Shown here in pieces: positions 63,739-64,000 of a stretch of DNA of 64,000 nucleotides. Both the position numbers and the translations under genes were made by a program. The notes under the pieces were generated by a model, which ran no database searches, was not told the DNA's origin, and saw nothing but the letters and a program-made list of their open reading frames with translations. This DNA is from Duganella sacchari. Lineage in GTDB: Bacteria; Pseudomonadota; Gammaproteobacteria; Burkholderiales; Burkholderiaceae_D. The stretch covers positions 17,166 through 81,165 of the forward strand of contig NZ_FRCX01000020.1 in the NCBI RefSeq assembly GCF_900143065.1, in the 5' to 3' direction. How positions within the stretch are numbered: position 1 is the stretch's first letter; every line of letters starts with the position of its first letter.

Positions 63739-64000
63739 CCGTATAGCGGCGCTGTAGAAGCGCCAGCAGCGACCACCGGGAGCATCCCGTTGGCAGGACG
63801 TTATCTTTCTCCTTCGATCGTCGAGGGAGTTCGGAGTGAACGTCTTGAAACCGCATCTGCAAACCACCATCCTGACCCTGCTGGCAGCGGGCAAGAGCCA
63901 GCGCGAGATCGCCCGCATCACCAGCGTCGACCGCAAGACCATCCGCAGCCTTGCCCAGCGCACGATTAGGGGAGTTTCAAATTCCCCCGGGGTGGCCACC
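63676..64000 (+). mobile_element. IS21-family insertion, left end (cut by window edge)
   Basis: Repeated AAATTCCCCCACC motifs at 63695-63735 and GCCACCCC are typical of IS21-type terminal repeats. They are followed after about 100 bp by istA. The exact left tip is between about 63670 and 63690 inside the RT frame. The right end is outside the window. Confidence 0.75.
63836..64000 (+). CDS. istA: IS21 transposase IstA, N-terminal part
   Basis: From GTG at 63836 (GAGGGAG upstream) 55 codons are open to the window edge: LKPHLQTTILTLLAAGKSQR, then EIARITSVDRKTIRSLAQ, the N-terminal helix-turn-helix of IstA. The rest, including the DDE catalytic core and istB, is not in the window. Confidence 0.85.
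   Translation, partial: MNVLKPHLQTTILTLLAAGKSQREIARITSVDRKTIRSLAQRTIRGVSNSPGVAT

Overview
The window looks like a chromosome segment of a betaproteobacterium of the Oxalobacteraceae (Massilia/Duganella/Janthinobacterium type). This is inferred from the GC-rich codon use, the arginine, rsgA/M48/orn and mntH/SulP gene sets, and several chemoreceptors. No rRNA is present to confirm it.

Layout. 1-669 is the N-terminal part of a chemoreceptor. 763-2952 holds argG and argF. 3040-3436 is a decayed DJ-1/PfpI-type pseudogene behind a large TPR-GAF histidine kinase (3440-6274). 6370-13059 carries housekeeping and envelope genes (rsgA, M48 protease, orn, a DUF1176 protein, a lipoprotein esterase, a cupin/JmjC protein). 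An AT-richer orphan with an HEPN-like motif (13119-13862) follows. Then come a coupled MntH/SulP transporter pair, a YecA-like protein, SrkA kinase, a 771-residue coiled-coil protein and a perfect 92-bp palindrome. 21744-31023 holds envelope and membrane proteins, an RND efflux pair and a FadL porin. 31131-34976 holds a TcyP cystine transporter, a chemoreceptor and a small secreted protein. 34954-42066 is one minus-strand operon: HlyD-type adaptor, ABC ATPase, two FtsX-type permeases, a sigma-54 response regulator and its histidine kinase. 42185-49983 contains an acetyltransferase, an outer-membrane protein, a second chemoreceptor, a YigZ protein, an SUV3-like helicase, tRNA-Lys and an acyltransferase. 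50034-57050 encodes a 2046-residue repeat protein (DUF4347, Ig-like repeats, DUF4214) and a tail-collar-like secreted protein.

From about 58.7 kb to the right edge the sequence becomes visibly AT-richer and accessory. It holds two small gene pairs: a glycine-zipper protein with a partner, and a 212-residue protein with an HTH-ImmA/IrrE protein, the latter behind a 16-bp inverted-repeat operator. Then follows a defence-associated reverse transcriptase locus of the DRT2 type.

The DRT2 locus is the most interesting element. Upstream of the RT is a non-coding RNA region with its own promoter. Inside it, two ACA trinucleotides lie exactly 114 nt (38 codons) apart. If the RT copies this segment in a rolling circle, the antisense product has one reading frame with no stop codon. 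Each junction also creates a TTGACA-17 bp-TACAAT promoter that does not exist in the chromosome. This is what the published DRT2/neo mechanism predicts. The RT gene itself is interrupted near its 3' end by an IS21-family element whose istA runs off the window, so the system here may be disabled.
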